Positions 26,514-35,127 of a stretch of DNA of 64,000 nt are shown in pieces (position 1 is the stretch's first letter; each line of letters starts with the position of its first letter). This DNA comes from Pseudomonas gingeri (GTDB lineage Bacteria > Pseudomonadota > Gammaproteobacteria > Pseudomonadales > Pseudomonadaceae), in the NCBI RefSeq assembly GCF_013386165.1, contig NZ_JACAOS010000030.1:62001-126000 (forward strand), written 5' to 3'. Position numbers and translations under genes: made by a program. Below the pieces are notes generated by a model. The model had not been told where the DNA came from. It saw nothing but the letters and a program-made list of their open reading frames with translations, and made no database searches.

Positions 26514-27038
26514 TCAGACCGAGATATTCTTGCTGCGCAAGGTGATCGGGCCTGAACGCTCCTCGATGTCTCGTTTCAAGTCCTGGCGCAGCCCCAGCAA
26601 AAACATCAGCTCCGCCACCACGAACAACGGCCCGATGATCAGCCCGCTGAGATCATCGACAAATGCCGGTTTGCGCCCTTCGTAGTAATGCCCGACGAAC
26701 TGGATCGCCCAACCGATCACGAACAGGCCGATTCCGCTCGCCAACCACACCAGGGTGCTCTGCACCGCGAGGATTTGGCCCACCCAAACGGATAGGCAGA
26801 GCAGCACGCTCATCAGCAGTCCAAGAGCCAGTTCCAGGCGCAGATAAAACACCGCCGAAACCATCGCCAACAGCACCGCGGGACTGACTTCGAGCCCGGC
26901 CAGCGGCCATTGCGGCCGCGACAGCAACACCGCCACGGCGACTACGATCAGGGGAATGCCGATGAAGTGGCTGGCGATATTGCGCGGGTCACGGTGATAG
27001 TCCGCGTATTGACTGAGGTGCTCGACGAGGTTTTTCAT
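26514..27038 (-). CDS. Mpo1-like (DUF962) membrane protein
   Basis: A 174-residue protein with four predicted membrane segments. It has the family's conserved histidines in LSQYADYHRDPRNIASHFIG near the N-terminus and WAIQFVGHYYEGRKPAF in the middle. These fit the DUF962 family, whose yeast member Mpo1 is an iron-dependent dioxygenase that shortens 2-hydroxy fatty acids by one carbon. The bacterial role is inferred. The start ATG 27038 has AGGAGGAA upstream. It is divergent from the Crp/Fnr regulator, with under 90 bases between starts, so the two may share control elements. Confidence 0.85.
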   Translation of the reverse strand: MKNLVEHLSQYADYHRDPRNIASHFIGIPLIVVAVAVLLSRPQWPLAGLEVSPAVLLAMVSAVFYLRLELALGLLMSVLLCLSVWVGQILAVQSTLVWLASGIGLFVIGWAIQFVGHYYEGRKPAFVDDLSGLIIGPLFVVAELMFLLGLRQDLKRDIEERSGPITLRSKNISV

Positions 27039-27124
27039 TGTTATTCCTCCTGTAGGGTGATGGGATCATGCCCTGCCTGAAACTTTCACTCTGTCAGCTA
27101 CACGACAATTGTCTCGGAGTTCTC

Positions 27125-27811
27125 ATGGATGTATCTGCCTGGCGCTCGCGCCTGCTGACCGGACACTGGTTCAACCATCTGCCCGCTGATTTGCAGGATA
27201 GCCTGCTCGCCGCCGCCAAGGGCCGGCGCCTGACGCCCGGCCAGCGCCTGTTCCAGCGCGGCGATCCGCCCTGCGGACTGTACGCCGTGCTGGAAGGGTC
27301 GGTCAGGGTCGGTGCCGTCAGCGAGAAGGGCAAGGAAGCCTTGCTCGGGGTGATCGAGCTGCCTTACTGGTTCGGCGAGATTTCCCTGTTCGATGGTTTG
27401 CCGCGGACCCACGATGCTTATGCCGTGGGGCACACCATTCTGTTGCAGGTGCCCCAGGACGTTTTGCTCAAGCTGCTCGATGAACACCCGGAATACTGGC
27501 GACAGTTTGCCCTGTTGATGAGCCAGAAACTGCGCCTGACCTTTATCGGCCTGGAGCAGTTGAGCCTGATGTCGGCACCGGCGCGTGTGGCGCATCGGCT
27601 GTTATTGATTGCCGAGGGCTACGGCGAACTGAACCGTTCGCGGCAATTGATCGAGGTGTCCCAGGAGCAGTTGGCGGCGATGTTGTCGCTGTCGCGCCAG
27701 ACCATCAACCAGATCCTCCAGGATTTCCAGCAACAGGGCATCCTGCGCACCAGCTATGGCGGGATCGAGATCCTCGACCTGGAAGGCCTGCGGGCGACGG
27801 CCAGCGCTTGA
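27125..27811 (+). CDS. Crp/Fnr-family transcriptional regulator
   Basis: A 228-residue protein from ATG 27125 (MDVSAWRSRLLTGHWFNHLP); the open frame extends upstream to 27068. It has a cyclic-nucleotide-binding fold (FQRGDPPCGLYAVLEGSVRV, YWFGEISLFDGLPRTHDAYA), a dimer helix and a C-terminal winged HTH (VSQEQLAAMLSLSRQTINQI). No N-terminal cysteine cluster of the Fnr type is seen, so oxygen sensing by an Fe-S cluster is unlikely. Ligand and targets are unknown; the divergent Mpo1-like gene is an obvious candidate target. Confidence 0.85.
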   Translation: MDVSAWRSRLLTGHWFNHLPADLQDSLLAAAKGRRLTPGQRLFQRGDPPCGLYAVLEGSVRVGAVSEKGKEALLGVIELPYWFGEISLFDGLPRTHDAYAVGHTILLQVPQDVLLKLLDEHPEYWRQFALLMSQKLRLTFIGLEQLSLMSAPARVAHRLLLIAEGYGELNRSRQLIEVSQEQLAAMLSLSRQTINQILQDFQQQGILRTSYGGIEILDLEGLRATASA

Positions 27812-27818
27812 ACCGTCG

Positions 27819-28823
27819 TCAGCGCAGCCCGTCGCGAAACTGCCCTGGTGTCATCCCGGTCCAGCGCTTGAACGCCCGGCTGAAGCTGCTGGTATCGGCA
27901 AACCCCAGCAGATAGCTGACCTCGCTCAGCGAACACTGCGGGTCACGCAGGTGCAGCAGCGCCAGGTTCTCCCGGCATTCATTGAGCAAGGTGTCGTAGC
28001 GCGCACCCTCATCGGCCAGGTGCCGTTGCAGGCTGCGCAGGCTCAGGTGCAGGGTCTGGGCGATGCGCTCCGCCGATGGCTCGCCTTCCGGCAACTGGGC
28101 CTCGATGGCTTCGCGCACGCGACGTTCCCAGGTCAGCGGCTTCAATTGCGCCAGGGTACGGTTGAGCACGGTCTCGTTGTGCTGGGCCAGTTCCGGGTTG
28201 GCATCGTCCAGGTGACTGTCGAAATCGCTGCAGGCGAACTCCAACCGATCCTCTTCGGCGGCGAAGAACACCGGGGCGCGGAACACCGTGTGCCAGGGCG
28301 TCGGATCGGCCGGCGCCGGGCGTCGCAGATGCACCGCCAGCGGCGCGTAATCGCGGCCCAGGCGGTTGCGGCAGGTGCGCACATAAATCGAAACGAAGGC
28401 ATCGATGGCTTCGGGGGCCGGTGCCGGGCCGTCCTTCGGCACTTGCAGGCGAAAACGGTAGCGTTCTCCCTCGCGGCTGAATTCCAGCCCCAGCGCATCG
28501 CTGACCACCTGGTGATAACGCACGATCCGTTCGAACACCTCGCGCAGGCTGCCGCTGGCCACCAGTGCGTAGCCAAGGGCATGGAAGGTGGTCGGGCTGA
28601 CAAACCGCGAGACCCGCAAGCCGATGGCCGGGTCGCCGCTGCTGGCCACGGCCAACTCCCACAGGCGCGTGGTGGCCGACAGCGGGTAGCGGGCGTTGGG
28701 GTCGTCCATCAATTGCGGGTCGAGCCCGGCTTCGCGGCACAGGGCGGCGCTGTCGAGGCCCAGGGCGTCGAGTTGCTTGCGCAGGGCGCGGGTCCAGCTG
28801 GAGAGTGAGGTCGGTTCGGGCAT
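27819..28823 (-). CDS. AraC-family regulator (AraC_binding_2/OruR-like type)
   Basis: A 334-residue protein from ATG 28823 (MPEPTSLSSWTRALRKQLDA). The longer frame upstream is not convincing. The N-terminal ~200 residues are the long ligand domain of the Arabinose_bd type (GLDPQLMDDPNARYPLSATT, FHALGYALVASGSLREVFER). The C-terminus has the paired HTH (IAQTLHLSLRSLQRHLADEG, LSEVSYLLGFADTSSFSRAF, KRWTGMTPGQFRDGLR). It is divergent from the desaturase at 28920, and likely controls it. Its 3' end nearly meets the Crp/Fnr gene tail to tail. Confidence 0.88.
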   Translation of the reverse strand: MPEPTSLSSWTRALRKQLDALGLDSAALCREAGLDPQLMDDPNARYPLSATTRLWELAVASSGDPAIGLRVSRFVSPTTFHALGYALVASGSLREVFERIVRYHQVVSDALGLEFSREGERYRFRLQVPKDGPAPAPEAIDAFVSIYVRTCRNRLGRDYAPLAVHLRRPAPADPTPWHTVFRAPVFFAAEEDRLEFACSDFDSHLDDANPELAQHNETVLNRTLAQLKPLTWERRVREAIEAQLPEGEPSAERIAQTLHLSLRSLQRHLADEGARYDTLLNECRENLALLHLRDPQCSLSEVSYLLGFADTSSFSRAFKRWTGMTPGQFRDGLR

Positions 28824-28919
28824 GTTGGCGTATCCGGTCAACGGGTTGGCGTTCGCGGCTACGACCTCTGATGCTGCAACGGCGCAGGATACGAACATCA
28901 ATAACCAGAGGATGGAATC

Positions 28920-29993
28920 ATGGACGGTGTTTGCGCAAGTCCCGAGCGTATGAATGATCAACAACGATCAGCCTATATTCGCGAAAAAGTCATGTCCCGG
29001 GGCGTCGAGTTGCGCCGGCGCTACCCAATCCTGAAGCATCAGGACGCCCTGGGCGCGGGCATCCTGGCGTTTGCCCTGGCCGGGATGATCGGTTCGGCGG
29101 CCCTGTATGTCGGCGGATATATGGCGGGGTGGGCCTGTTTGTTACTGAATGCTTTTTTTGCCTCGTTGACCCATGAACTGGAACACGACCTGATCCACAG
29201 CATGTATTTCCGCAAACAACGGGTGCCCCACAACCTGATGCTGGCGTTGGTCTGGCTGGCGCGACCGAGCACCATCAACCCGTGGATTCGTCGCCATCTG
29301 CACCTCAATCATCACAAGGTTTCCGGCACCGAGGCGGATATGGAAGAGCGCGCCATTACCAACGGCGAGCCTTGGGGGATCGCCCGCTTGCTGATGGTCG
29401 GTGACAACGTGATGTCTTCACTGATCCGCATGCTGCGGGCCAAGACCTGGACCCACAAATTCACCATCCTCAAGCGCACGCTGCGGGTCTATGCGCCGCT
29501 GGCGCTGCTGCACTGGGGCGCGTGGTACGTATTTCTCGGGTTTCATGGGGCCAACGGGATCGCCGGCCTGCTGGGCACCTCCATCGACTGGTCGAGCCAT
29601 ACCCTGGCGGTGATGCGGGTGATCGATATCGCGGCGGTGGTGATCATCGGGCCTAACGTGCTGCGGACCTTTTGCCTGCATTTCGTCAGCTCGAACATGC
29701 ACTACTACGGCGATCTCGAGGCCGGCAACGTGATCCAGCAGACCCAGGTGCTCAATCCCTGGTGGCTGTGGCCGTTGCAGGCGTTCTGCTTCAACTTTGG
29801 CAGCACCCACGGGATTCATCATTTCGTGGTCAAGGAACCGTTCTACATTCGCCAGATGACCGCGTCGGTGGCGCACAAAGTGATGGCCGAGATGGGCGTG
29901 CGCTTCAATGATTTCGGGACGTTCGGACGGGCCAACCGGTTTGTCCGGGCAGAGCGCCAGAGCCCGCAAGCGGTCAGTCCGGCACAAGGCTGA
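28920..29993 (+). CDS. Membrane fatty-acid desaturase-family protein
   Basis: A 357-residue integral membrane di-iron protein. The start ATG 28920 has AGAGGA about nine bases upstream; ATG 28950 (MNDQQRSAYIREKVMSRGVE) is an alternative. The histidine boxes are HELEHDLIH, HLHLNHH and HGIHHF, with helices around residues 45-80 and 195-250. It differs from the DesA-type enzyme at 18.9 kb in box spacing and has no long C-terminal tail. The substrate is unknown. The adjacent divergent AraC regulator suggests inducible expression, for example by a lipid. Confidence 0.85.
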   Translation: MDGVCASPERMNDQQRSAYIREKVMSRGVELRRRYPILKHQDALGAGILAFALAGMIGSAALYVGGYMAGWACLLLNAFFASLTHELEHDLIHSMYFRKQRVPHNLMLALVWLARPSTINPWIRRHLHLNHHKVSGTEADMEERAITNGEPWGIARLLMVGDNVMSSLIRMLRAKTWTHKFTILKRTLRVYAPLALLHWGAWYVFLGFHGANGIAGLLGTSIDWSSHTLAVMRVIDIAAVVIIGPNVLRTFCLHFVSSNMHYYGDLEAGNVIQQTQVLNPWWLWPLQAFCFNFGSTHGIHHFVVKEPFYIRQMTASVAHKVMAEMGVRFNDFGTFGRANRFVRAERQSPQAVSPAQG

Positions 29994-30056
29994 GGGGTAA
30001 TGCGGTGGTGAGCGGGTTTATCAAGGCCGAACACGGTCCCTGCGGGAGCAGAGGCT

Positions 30057-30977
30057 CTAGACCGCGACCCTGTCCTCCTGGCTATCCACCGCCACCAACG
30101 TCTCGATCATCGCCCGCGCCGCCGGTGACAGCCGGAACCCGGTGCGGCTGACGATCCCGCAGCGGGCGTTCATGCTCTCGATGTTCTGTGGCAGGTTGCG
30201 CCAGTGCAGCAGCACCAGCGAACCCTGTTCCACGTCATCGACGAACGCCTCCTGGGTGCCGATGCCAATCGCGTTGGACTGGCGGACGATCTTCACCAGT
30301 GCCGGAAAATGCTCGGTCTCGATAGTCGGTGAAAAATCCGTGCGCCCGCTGAGGTTCGCCAGCAGCTTGCGGATGCCCGGCGGAATCAGCGTGGTCGCCA
30401 GCGGATAGTCGAACATATCGTTGGTCGACAGGCTTTCCTTGGCCAGCAACGGATGCCCTGGCCGGCAGAAAAATACCCCGCGCTTGGGCGTCAGCGCCTG
30501 GGTTTGAAAGTTCGGATCGGCCTCGAAATGGCGGATGTCGGCGATAAAAAATTCGATCTCCTCGCGACTCAGGCTACGACTGAGTTTTTCCCAGTTATCC
30601 ACATGGAATTGGGTGCGCACTTTCGGGTGGGCATTGATAAACCGCGCCACCGCTTCCGGTACCAGTTTCACCGCCGGCACCGGGCCGCAACCGAAGCGCA
30701 GCTCGCCGGCATCGAGCTTGGTCATCTGGGTCACTTCGGCGCTCAGCAATGCCGCGCCCTGGACCAGGGTCAAGGCATGTTGCAGCACCACCTGGCCTTC
30801 CGGTGTCGGGCGCAAATCCTTGTTGCCACGGTCCACCAGCACGCAGCCGAATTCCTGTTCCAGTCCCTGAATACTGCGGCTGAAGGCCGGTTGGGTGATA
30901 CCCATGGCGTCCGCTGCGCGGACAAAACTGCGGTGCTCGTTGAGGGCGATAAAGTAGCGCAGTTGGCGAAGATCCAT
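30057..30977 (-). CDS. LysR-family transcriptional regulator
   Basis: A 306-residue regulator from ATG 30977 (MDLRQLRYFIALNEHRSFVR), five codons inside the longest frame. The winged HTH is FVRAADAMGITQPAFSRSIQ, GLEQEFGCVLVDRGNKDLRP. The effector domain follows, with conserved IGIGTQEAFVDDVEQGSLV. No gene is divergent within 400 bases except the small protein at 31382. The target is therefore unclear. Confidence 0.85.
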   Translation of the reverse strand: MDLRQLRYFIALNEHRSFVRAADAMGITQPAFSRSIQGLEQEFGCVLVDRGNKDLRPTPEGQVVLQHALTLVQGAALLSAEVTQMTKLDAGELRFGCGPVPAVKLVPEAVARFINAHPKVRTQFHVDNWEKLSRSLSREEIEFFIADIRHFEADPNFQTQALTPKRGVFFCRPGHPLLAKESLSTNDMFDYPLATTLIPPGIRKLLANLSGRTDFSPTIETEHFPALVKIVRQSNAIGIGTQEAFVDDVEQGSLVLLHWRNLPQNIESMNARCGIVSRTGFRLSPAARAMIETLVAVDSQEDRVAV

Positions 30978-31381
30978 AGGCTTTCCTTGCATCCGAAAAA
31001 TAGCGTGAAGGCATTTACGACGAGCGAGGTCTGAGGTTTTAAATGCAAGCTTTTATTCCGTCAATGAAGCATATGTTTTATTTTTAGACCTAAATTGAAT
31101 ATGTATAGAGCATTGCAAGGATTGCTCGGTGCGCCACGGACCCCTCGGGGTCACCGGGCGTTATGACTTCTGAACCGATGCCCAGGCAAGTTGGATATAA
31201 GAAAACCGTTCTTCAAGTAAGTTATTCAGAATGGCCATGGTCCATATAGCCAATCGATTGAGAAATAACCGGGTGTTGAGTTGGACAGATATTACAAGTC
31301 CAACCATGCTGGGAGTCGTGAGTTTCAGGAGAAGCTCACCTTCATGGGAAGAGTGTATTAACGACATAAGGAGAACGCATC
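30978..31381. other. Intergenic stretch with AT-rich promoter-like core
   Basis: About 400 bases separate the LysR start from the small gene at 31382. 31070-31110 is markedly AT-rich and is the likely promoter zone. 31200-31340 has moderate GC and no coding look in any frame. The AAGGAG ribosome site of the next gene lies at its end. Confidence 0.5.
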
Positions 31382-31705
31382 ATGTCGAGCATCAATGGAA
31401 CTTATGTAAACGCCAACTCTGACGCCAAACTGGTCGTGACCGACGGTAACGACTCGAACGGCTCCTTCAGCGGGCAGATCACCCAGGCCGGTGTGAACTA
31501 CAACGTCACTGGGCACTACCACTTCCAGAACAGCACCGGCCAGCCCACGATCATCGCCTTCACTGGCTACAATGATGGTCACGGCTATGTCACCTTCGCG
31601 GCCTTCTCCCCCGACCACAATTACGGGCGACTGAGAGCCAGCGGCTCGCGCAGTACCTTTGACGGCCAAGTGGTCGGTCTGGGTGGCGAGTTCGTCAAAC
31701 AGTAA
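31382..31705 (+). CDS. Small beta-rich protein, avidin-like fold candidate
   Basis: A 107-residue protein with AAGGAG eight bases before ATG and no signal peptide. Alternating strands are obvious: INGTYVNANSDAKLVVTDGN, GSFSGQITQAGVNYNVTGHY, TIIAFTGYN, YVTFAAFSPD, STFDGQVVGLGGEFVKQ. The opening G-T-aromatic-x-N followed by xxxGxFxGxI and a VTGHY strand resembles the start of avidin/streptavidin-type barrels. The tryptophans that line the biotin pocket in those proteins are absent, so biotin binding is doubtful. The resemblance is my own pattern match. It could be another small beta-barrel family. Confidence 0.5.
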   Translation: MSSINGTYVNANSDAKLVVTDGNDSNGSFSGQITQAGVNYNVTGHYHFQNSTGQPTIIAFTGYNDGHGYVTFAAFSPDHNYGRLRASGSRSTFDGQVVGLGGEFVKQ

Positions 31706-32193
31706 TAAACGCCCCACAATATACTGCCAGGCCAACGCACGGGTGAGTGAAGTGTTTCGCTCATCCGCTCGAAGTACTGGCGGTATGTTTTGTCGTTTCC
31801 GTTAATTATTAAATTTGCACTTTTGTTGTTTGATCTTCCCTCTTTCTTACATCCCGATCCTTCTTCTCGTTTCTTTGTCATCCGCCCTGTTGTCGATGTG
31901 GCGACTGCTGCCGTGTGCTCGAAACCTGTCACTCGCTGGGACGGGGCGGGCATAGAAGCGATGCCTTCAGCGAATATTTTCAATGCCTGAAAAGCATGGT
32001 GTTTATGGCGATTGGCTGGAGCCCTTGAAACACGCGGTCTTGAGCGGATCAGCTAAATTAAATATTCGTTTTTGTTCTATGTATAACTTTAAAGATTACT
32101 TTAAGACCTAAGTAAGCTCCATGGATCATCCGCACCTCGACGCCGCCAAGCGCGCCTCGACGATTTTTTGCTGAAGACCGCAGGAGTTATTCA
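31706..32193. other. Intergenic stretch before tonB
   Basis: No protein-like frame is present in 488 bases. 31780-31830 and 32050-32115 are strongly AT-rich compared with the surroundings. The second block is the likely tonB promoter region. No clear Fur-box palindrome was recognised. The AGGAG site before tonB closes the stretch. Confidence 0.5.
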
Positions 32194-33015
32194 ATGGGCA
32201 ATGTCCAAACCGCAGCCAGTGCACATGAGGTGCGCAGGCGCCCAGCACCGGGTGGTGAGTTGGTCGACCTCGGCCGGCCCCATCGTGCGCCGTTGGGGCA
32301 GTTGCGTCTGCAGAAAGTACCCAAGGGCATCCTCAGTCGGCGCGAGGCCATTTTGCTCGGTGTATTCGCGCTGGTGCTGCATGGCACGGTGATCTATTGG
32401 CTGAGCCAGAAAGAGACACCGGTGCTGCCGGTGGTGCCGCCGGAAATTCCGCCGATGACCATCGAATTTTCCCAGCCGGCACCGCCCGTGGTTGAACCGC
32501 CGCCGCCCTCACCGCCACCTCCTCCTCCACAAGTGGTCGAGCCGCCACCACCGGTGGTGGACGAGTTGGCGGTCAAACCGCCGCCGCCCAAGCCGGTGCC
32601 AAAATCCAAGCCCAAGCCGGTTCCCAAGCCTGAGCCGAAACCTGCGCCCAAGCCGGTCGAGCAACCGCCCGCACCGCCAAAACCGGCGGCTCCGGCTCCG
32701 GCCGCGCCACCGGCAGCGCCTTCGCCGGCACCGGTAATCCCGGCTTCGGCCAGCGCCGGGTACCTGAAAAACCCGGCGCCGGAATACCCGCAACTGGCCC
32801 AGCGGCGCGGTTGGGAAGGTACGGTCTTGCTGCGGGTGCAGGTCCTGGCCAGCGGCAAACCGGGCGAGATTCAGATTCAGAAAACCAGTGGTCGCCAGCA
32901 ACTCGACGACGCCGCGTTGGCAGCGGTCAAGCGTTGGAGCTTTGTCCCGGCCAAGCAGGGCGATGTCGCCCAGGTCGGCTGGGTCAGCGTACCCATCGAC
33001 TTCAAGATCCACTGA
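32194..33015 (+). CDS. tonB: TonB energy-transducing protein
   Basis: A 273-residue protein that carries proton-motive energy from ExbBD to outer-membrane receptors. A ~50-residue cytoplasmic extension precedes one membrane helix (LLGVFALVLHGTVIYWL). It contains the conserved histidine, but alanine stands where the Ser of the E. coli SxxxH motif is. A periplasmic proline/lysine-rich spacer (~75-185) follows, rich in PPPPP and PKPxPKP. The C-terminal domain has YPQLAQRRGWEGTVLLRVQV and LDDAALAAVKRWSFVPA. It heads a tonB-exbB-exbD operon like P. aeruginosa tonB2-exbB1-exbD1. It lacks a recognisable Fur site. Confidence 0.92.
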   Translation: MGNVQTAASAHEVRRRPAPGGELVDLGRPHRAPLGQLRLQKVPKGILSRREAILLGVFALVLHGTVIYWLSQKETPVLPVVPPEIPPMTIEFSQPAPPVVEPPPPSPPPPPPQVVEPPPPVVDELAVKPPPPKPVPKSKPKPVPKPEPKPAPKPVEQPPAPPKPAAPAPAAPPAAPSPAPVIPASASAGYLKNPAPEYPQLAQRRGWEGTVLLRVQVLASGKPGEIQIQKTSGRQQLDDAALAAVKRWSFVPAKQGDVAQVGWVSVPIDFKIH

Positions 33016-33058
33016 TCAGCACCCAACGGGCTAAACGCTTCCACAGAGGGAACACATC

Positions 33059-33784
33059 ATGACGTTACTGGCATCTCCACTCCAATCCATCGAAGGCGCG
33101 GTGATCTGGCTGCTGGTGGTCTTCTCCGTCGCCACCTGGGGCCTGGCCTTGCTCAAGGGCGTGCAGTTCGGCCGCCTCAAGGCGCAGGATCGCAAGTTTC
33201 ACAAGCAGTTCTGGGCAGCTTCGAGCCTCGACTCGGCCGCCGAGCTCAGCGAAACCCAACCCGGCGCCGCCGCTCGCGTGGCCCAGGCCGGTTATGCGGC
33301 GATCCAGGTCGGCGATGCGCCGCATGCGGCTGACCTGAGTCAGGCAATCAATCACCAGGACCGCCTGGAGCGCGCCCTGCGTCAGCAGATCGTGCGTGAA
33401 CGGCGCTCCCTGGAAACCGGCCTGGCGGTGGTCGCCAGCATCGGCAGCACCTCGCCGTTCATCGGCCTGTTCGGGACCGTGTGGGGGATCATGGAAGCCT
33501 TGAAAGGCATCAGCGCCGCCGGTTCCGCGAGCCTGGAAACCGTTGCCGGACCGATTGGTGCCGCGCTGGTGGCGACGGGCGTCGGGATCGCCGTCGCGGT
33601 GCCGGCGGTGCTGGTTTACAACTACTTCCTGCGTCGCCTGAAACTCACCGCCGCCGACCTCGATGACTTCGCCCATGACTTCTACAGCCTGGCGCAGAAG
33701 CATTCGTTCCGCCTACTGATCCACCCGACGGCGAATAAAACCGCCGTCCAGAGCGGCGCGCAGAAAGTGAAGGAGGCGTCCTGA
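33059..33784 (+). CDS. exbB: ExbB proton-channel subunit
   Basis: A 241-residue inner-membrane protein forming the ExbB pentamer around ExbD. Three helices are seen: IEGAVIWLLVVFSVATWGLA, VVASIGSTSPFIGLFGTVWG and IGAALVATGVGIAVAVPAVL. The family motif GLFGTVWGIMEAL is intact. The start is 43 bases after tonB and the stop nearly abuts exbD. Confidence 0.93.
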   Translation: MTLLASPLQSIEGAVIWLLVVFSVATWGLALLKGVQFGRLKAQDRKFHKQFWAASSLDSAAELSETQPGAAARVAQAGYAAIQVGDAPHAADLSQAINHQDRLERALRQQIVRERRSLETGLAVVASIGSTSPFIGLFGTVWGIMEALKGISAAGSASLETVAGPIGAALVATGVGIAVAVPAVLVYNYFLRRLKLTAADLDDFAHDFYSLAQKHSFRLLIHPTANKTAVQSGAQKVKEAS

Positions 33785-33785
33785 T

Positions 33786-34187
33786 ATGGCCTTCTCGACC
33801 CAGGACAGCGATGAGGTATTGAGCGAGATCAACGTCACGCCGCTGGTGGACGTGATGCTGGTGCTGCTGGTGGTGTTTATCGTCACCGCACCGCTGTTGA
33901 CCAACGCCATTCCGATCAGCCTGCCGAAGACCGAAGCCGTGGCGCCGGTGGAACAGAAGGACCCGCTGGTGGTGAGTATCGACGGCACCGGCAAGCTGTT
34001 CCTCAACAAGGACGAAATCAAACCCGAGCTGCTGGAGTTCAACCTCCAGGCGGCCAAGGCCAAGGACCCCGATCTGCGGGTGCAATTGCAGGCCGACAAC
34101 GGCGTGAACTATGGCGAAGTGGCGCGGGCCATGGCGTCCATCGAACGTGCCGGGATTACCAAGCTGTCGGTGATTACCGCCCGCTGA
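33786..34187 (+). CDS. exbD: ExbD proton-channel subunit
   Basis: A 133-residue protein with one N-terminal helix. The helix carries the essential aspartate in INVTPLVDVMLVLLVVFIVT. The periplasmic domain ends EVARAMASIERAGITKLSVI. It completes the TonB motor with ExbB, one base after the exbB stop codon region, so translation is probably coupled. Confidence 0.93.
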   Translation: MAFSTQDSDEVLSEINVTPLVDVMLVLLVVFIVTAPLLTNAIPISLPKTEAVAPVEQKDPLVVSIDGTGKLFLNKDEIKPELLEFNLQAAKAKDPDLRVQLQADNGVNYGEVARAMASIERAGITKLSVITAR

Positions 34188-34211
34188 ACGCAACAGATCT
34201 TCGAGTTTCTT

Positions 34212-34246
34212 GGGCCGTCTCCTTGGCAGGGTGCGGCCCTTTTTTA
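34212..34246 (+). terminator. Terminator of tonB-exbB-exbD
   Basis: GGGCCG (34212-34217) pairs with CGGCCC (34234-34239), followed by seven T, 24 bases after exbD. Confidence 0.8.
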
Positions 34247-34281
34247 TTTTTCACGAAGTGATGAGTCACCGCATAACCCCG

Positions 34282-34366
34282 TGTAGGAGCGAGCTTGCTC
34301 GCGATGGGGCCCTTGAGCCATGCGATGCCCTTGTGGACGCCATCGCGAGCAAGCTCGCTCCTACAG
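34282..34366. repeat. REPIN, inverted REP pair
   Basis: TGTAGGAGCGAGCTTGCTCG at the left end and its inverted copy CGAGCAAGCTCGCTCCTACA at the right end flank a ~33-base spacer. This is the classical Pseudomonas REP doublet. It occupies the exbD-hydrolase gap. Confidence 0.9.
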
Positions 34367-34489
34367 GGGTTGGATCATGGCTTCGTATATTCATTTGTGG
34401 TCTTAACAAATAGCTTCTTATTCCTTAACGAATATAACTCTCCTCCCTATACTCGATCAGGAACGCAAACGCTGGAGGAGGTGTACCCC

Positions 34490-35071
34490 ATGCGCAACGA
34501 GTCGATTCGTTATCTGATCGTGCCGGGCTGGCAAGGATCGCCAGAAGATCATTGGCAAACTCACTGGCAGAACAGCCTGCCCAACAGTGCGCGGGTGGAG
34601 CAGGCCGACTGGCTGACGCCACGCCGCGAAGACTGGGTGGCGGCCCTGGCCGAAGCCATTGCCGCCGACGCTACGCCAGTGATCCTGATCGCCCATAGCC
34701 TGGGGTGCATCACCGTCGCCCACTGGGCGCAAACGGCACCGCTGCACCTGCTGCGCCAAGTCCGTGGCGCGTTGCTGGTGGCCCCGGCGGATGTCGAGCG
34801 TCCGGCCTGTGCGCCGGCCTTGCGCAACTTTGCGCCGATTCCGACCGACCTGTTGCCGTTCCCGAGCCAGATCGTCGCCTCCGACAACGATGCTGCCGTC
34901 AGCGCCCCGCGCACCCTGGAACTGGCCCGCGACTGGGGCGCGCAAGCGAGCATCCTCAGTGGTGCCGGGCATATCAATGTGAAGTCCGGCCACCAGCGCT
35001 GGGAGCAGGGTTTTGCCTACCTGTACCGCCTGCAAACCCGAATGGAACAGCATTCCCTGCGTCGCGCCTGA
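34490..35071 (+). CDS. RBBP9/YdeN-type alpha/beta hydrolase
   Basis: A 193-residue cytosolic serine hydrolase. ATG 34490 (MRNESIRYLIVPGWQGSPED) has GGAGGAGG upstream. The longer frame upstream runs through REP DNA and is rejected. The GWQGSPEDHWQTHW start, nucleophile elbow AHSLG and C-terminal GAGHINVKSGHQRWEQGF (catalytic histidine) are typical of this family. The substrate is unknown. The sigma-54-type AAA+ gene follows 56 bases downstream on the same strand, and a methionine-binding protein after it, so a sulfur-related role is possible. Confidence 0.85.
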   Translation: MRNESIRYLIVPGWQGSPEDHWQTHWQNSLPNSARVEQADWLTPRREDWVAALAEAIAADATPVILIAHSLGCITVAHWAQTAPLHLLRQVRGALLVAPADVERPACAPALRNFAPIPTDLLPFPSQIVASDNDAAVSAPRTLELARDWGAQASILSGAGHINVKSGHQRWEQGFAYLYRLQTRMEQHSLRRA

Positions 35072-35127
35072 ATTTTTCTTTTGCTTGAACGCCCACTGCC
35101 GTTAGCGGTTTGGGGCGGGAGTCTGCC

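Noticed and set aside
28824..28964. N-terminal extension of the AraC regulator
   Set aside because: A hydrophobic 47-residue extension lies over the divergent promoter region; ATG 28823 matches the family start.
30993..31380. Short minus-strand frames upstream of the small beta protein
   Set aside because: No ribosome site and composition unlike protein; the region looks like promoter DNA.
34210..34489. Plus-strand frames between exbD and the hydrolase
   Set aside because: They translate a terminator and a REPIN (IASKLAPT string) and lack natural composition.
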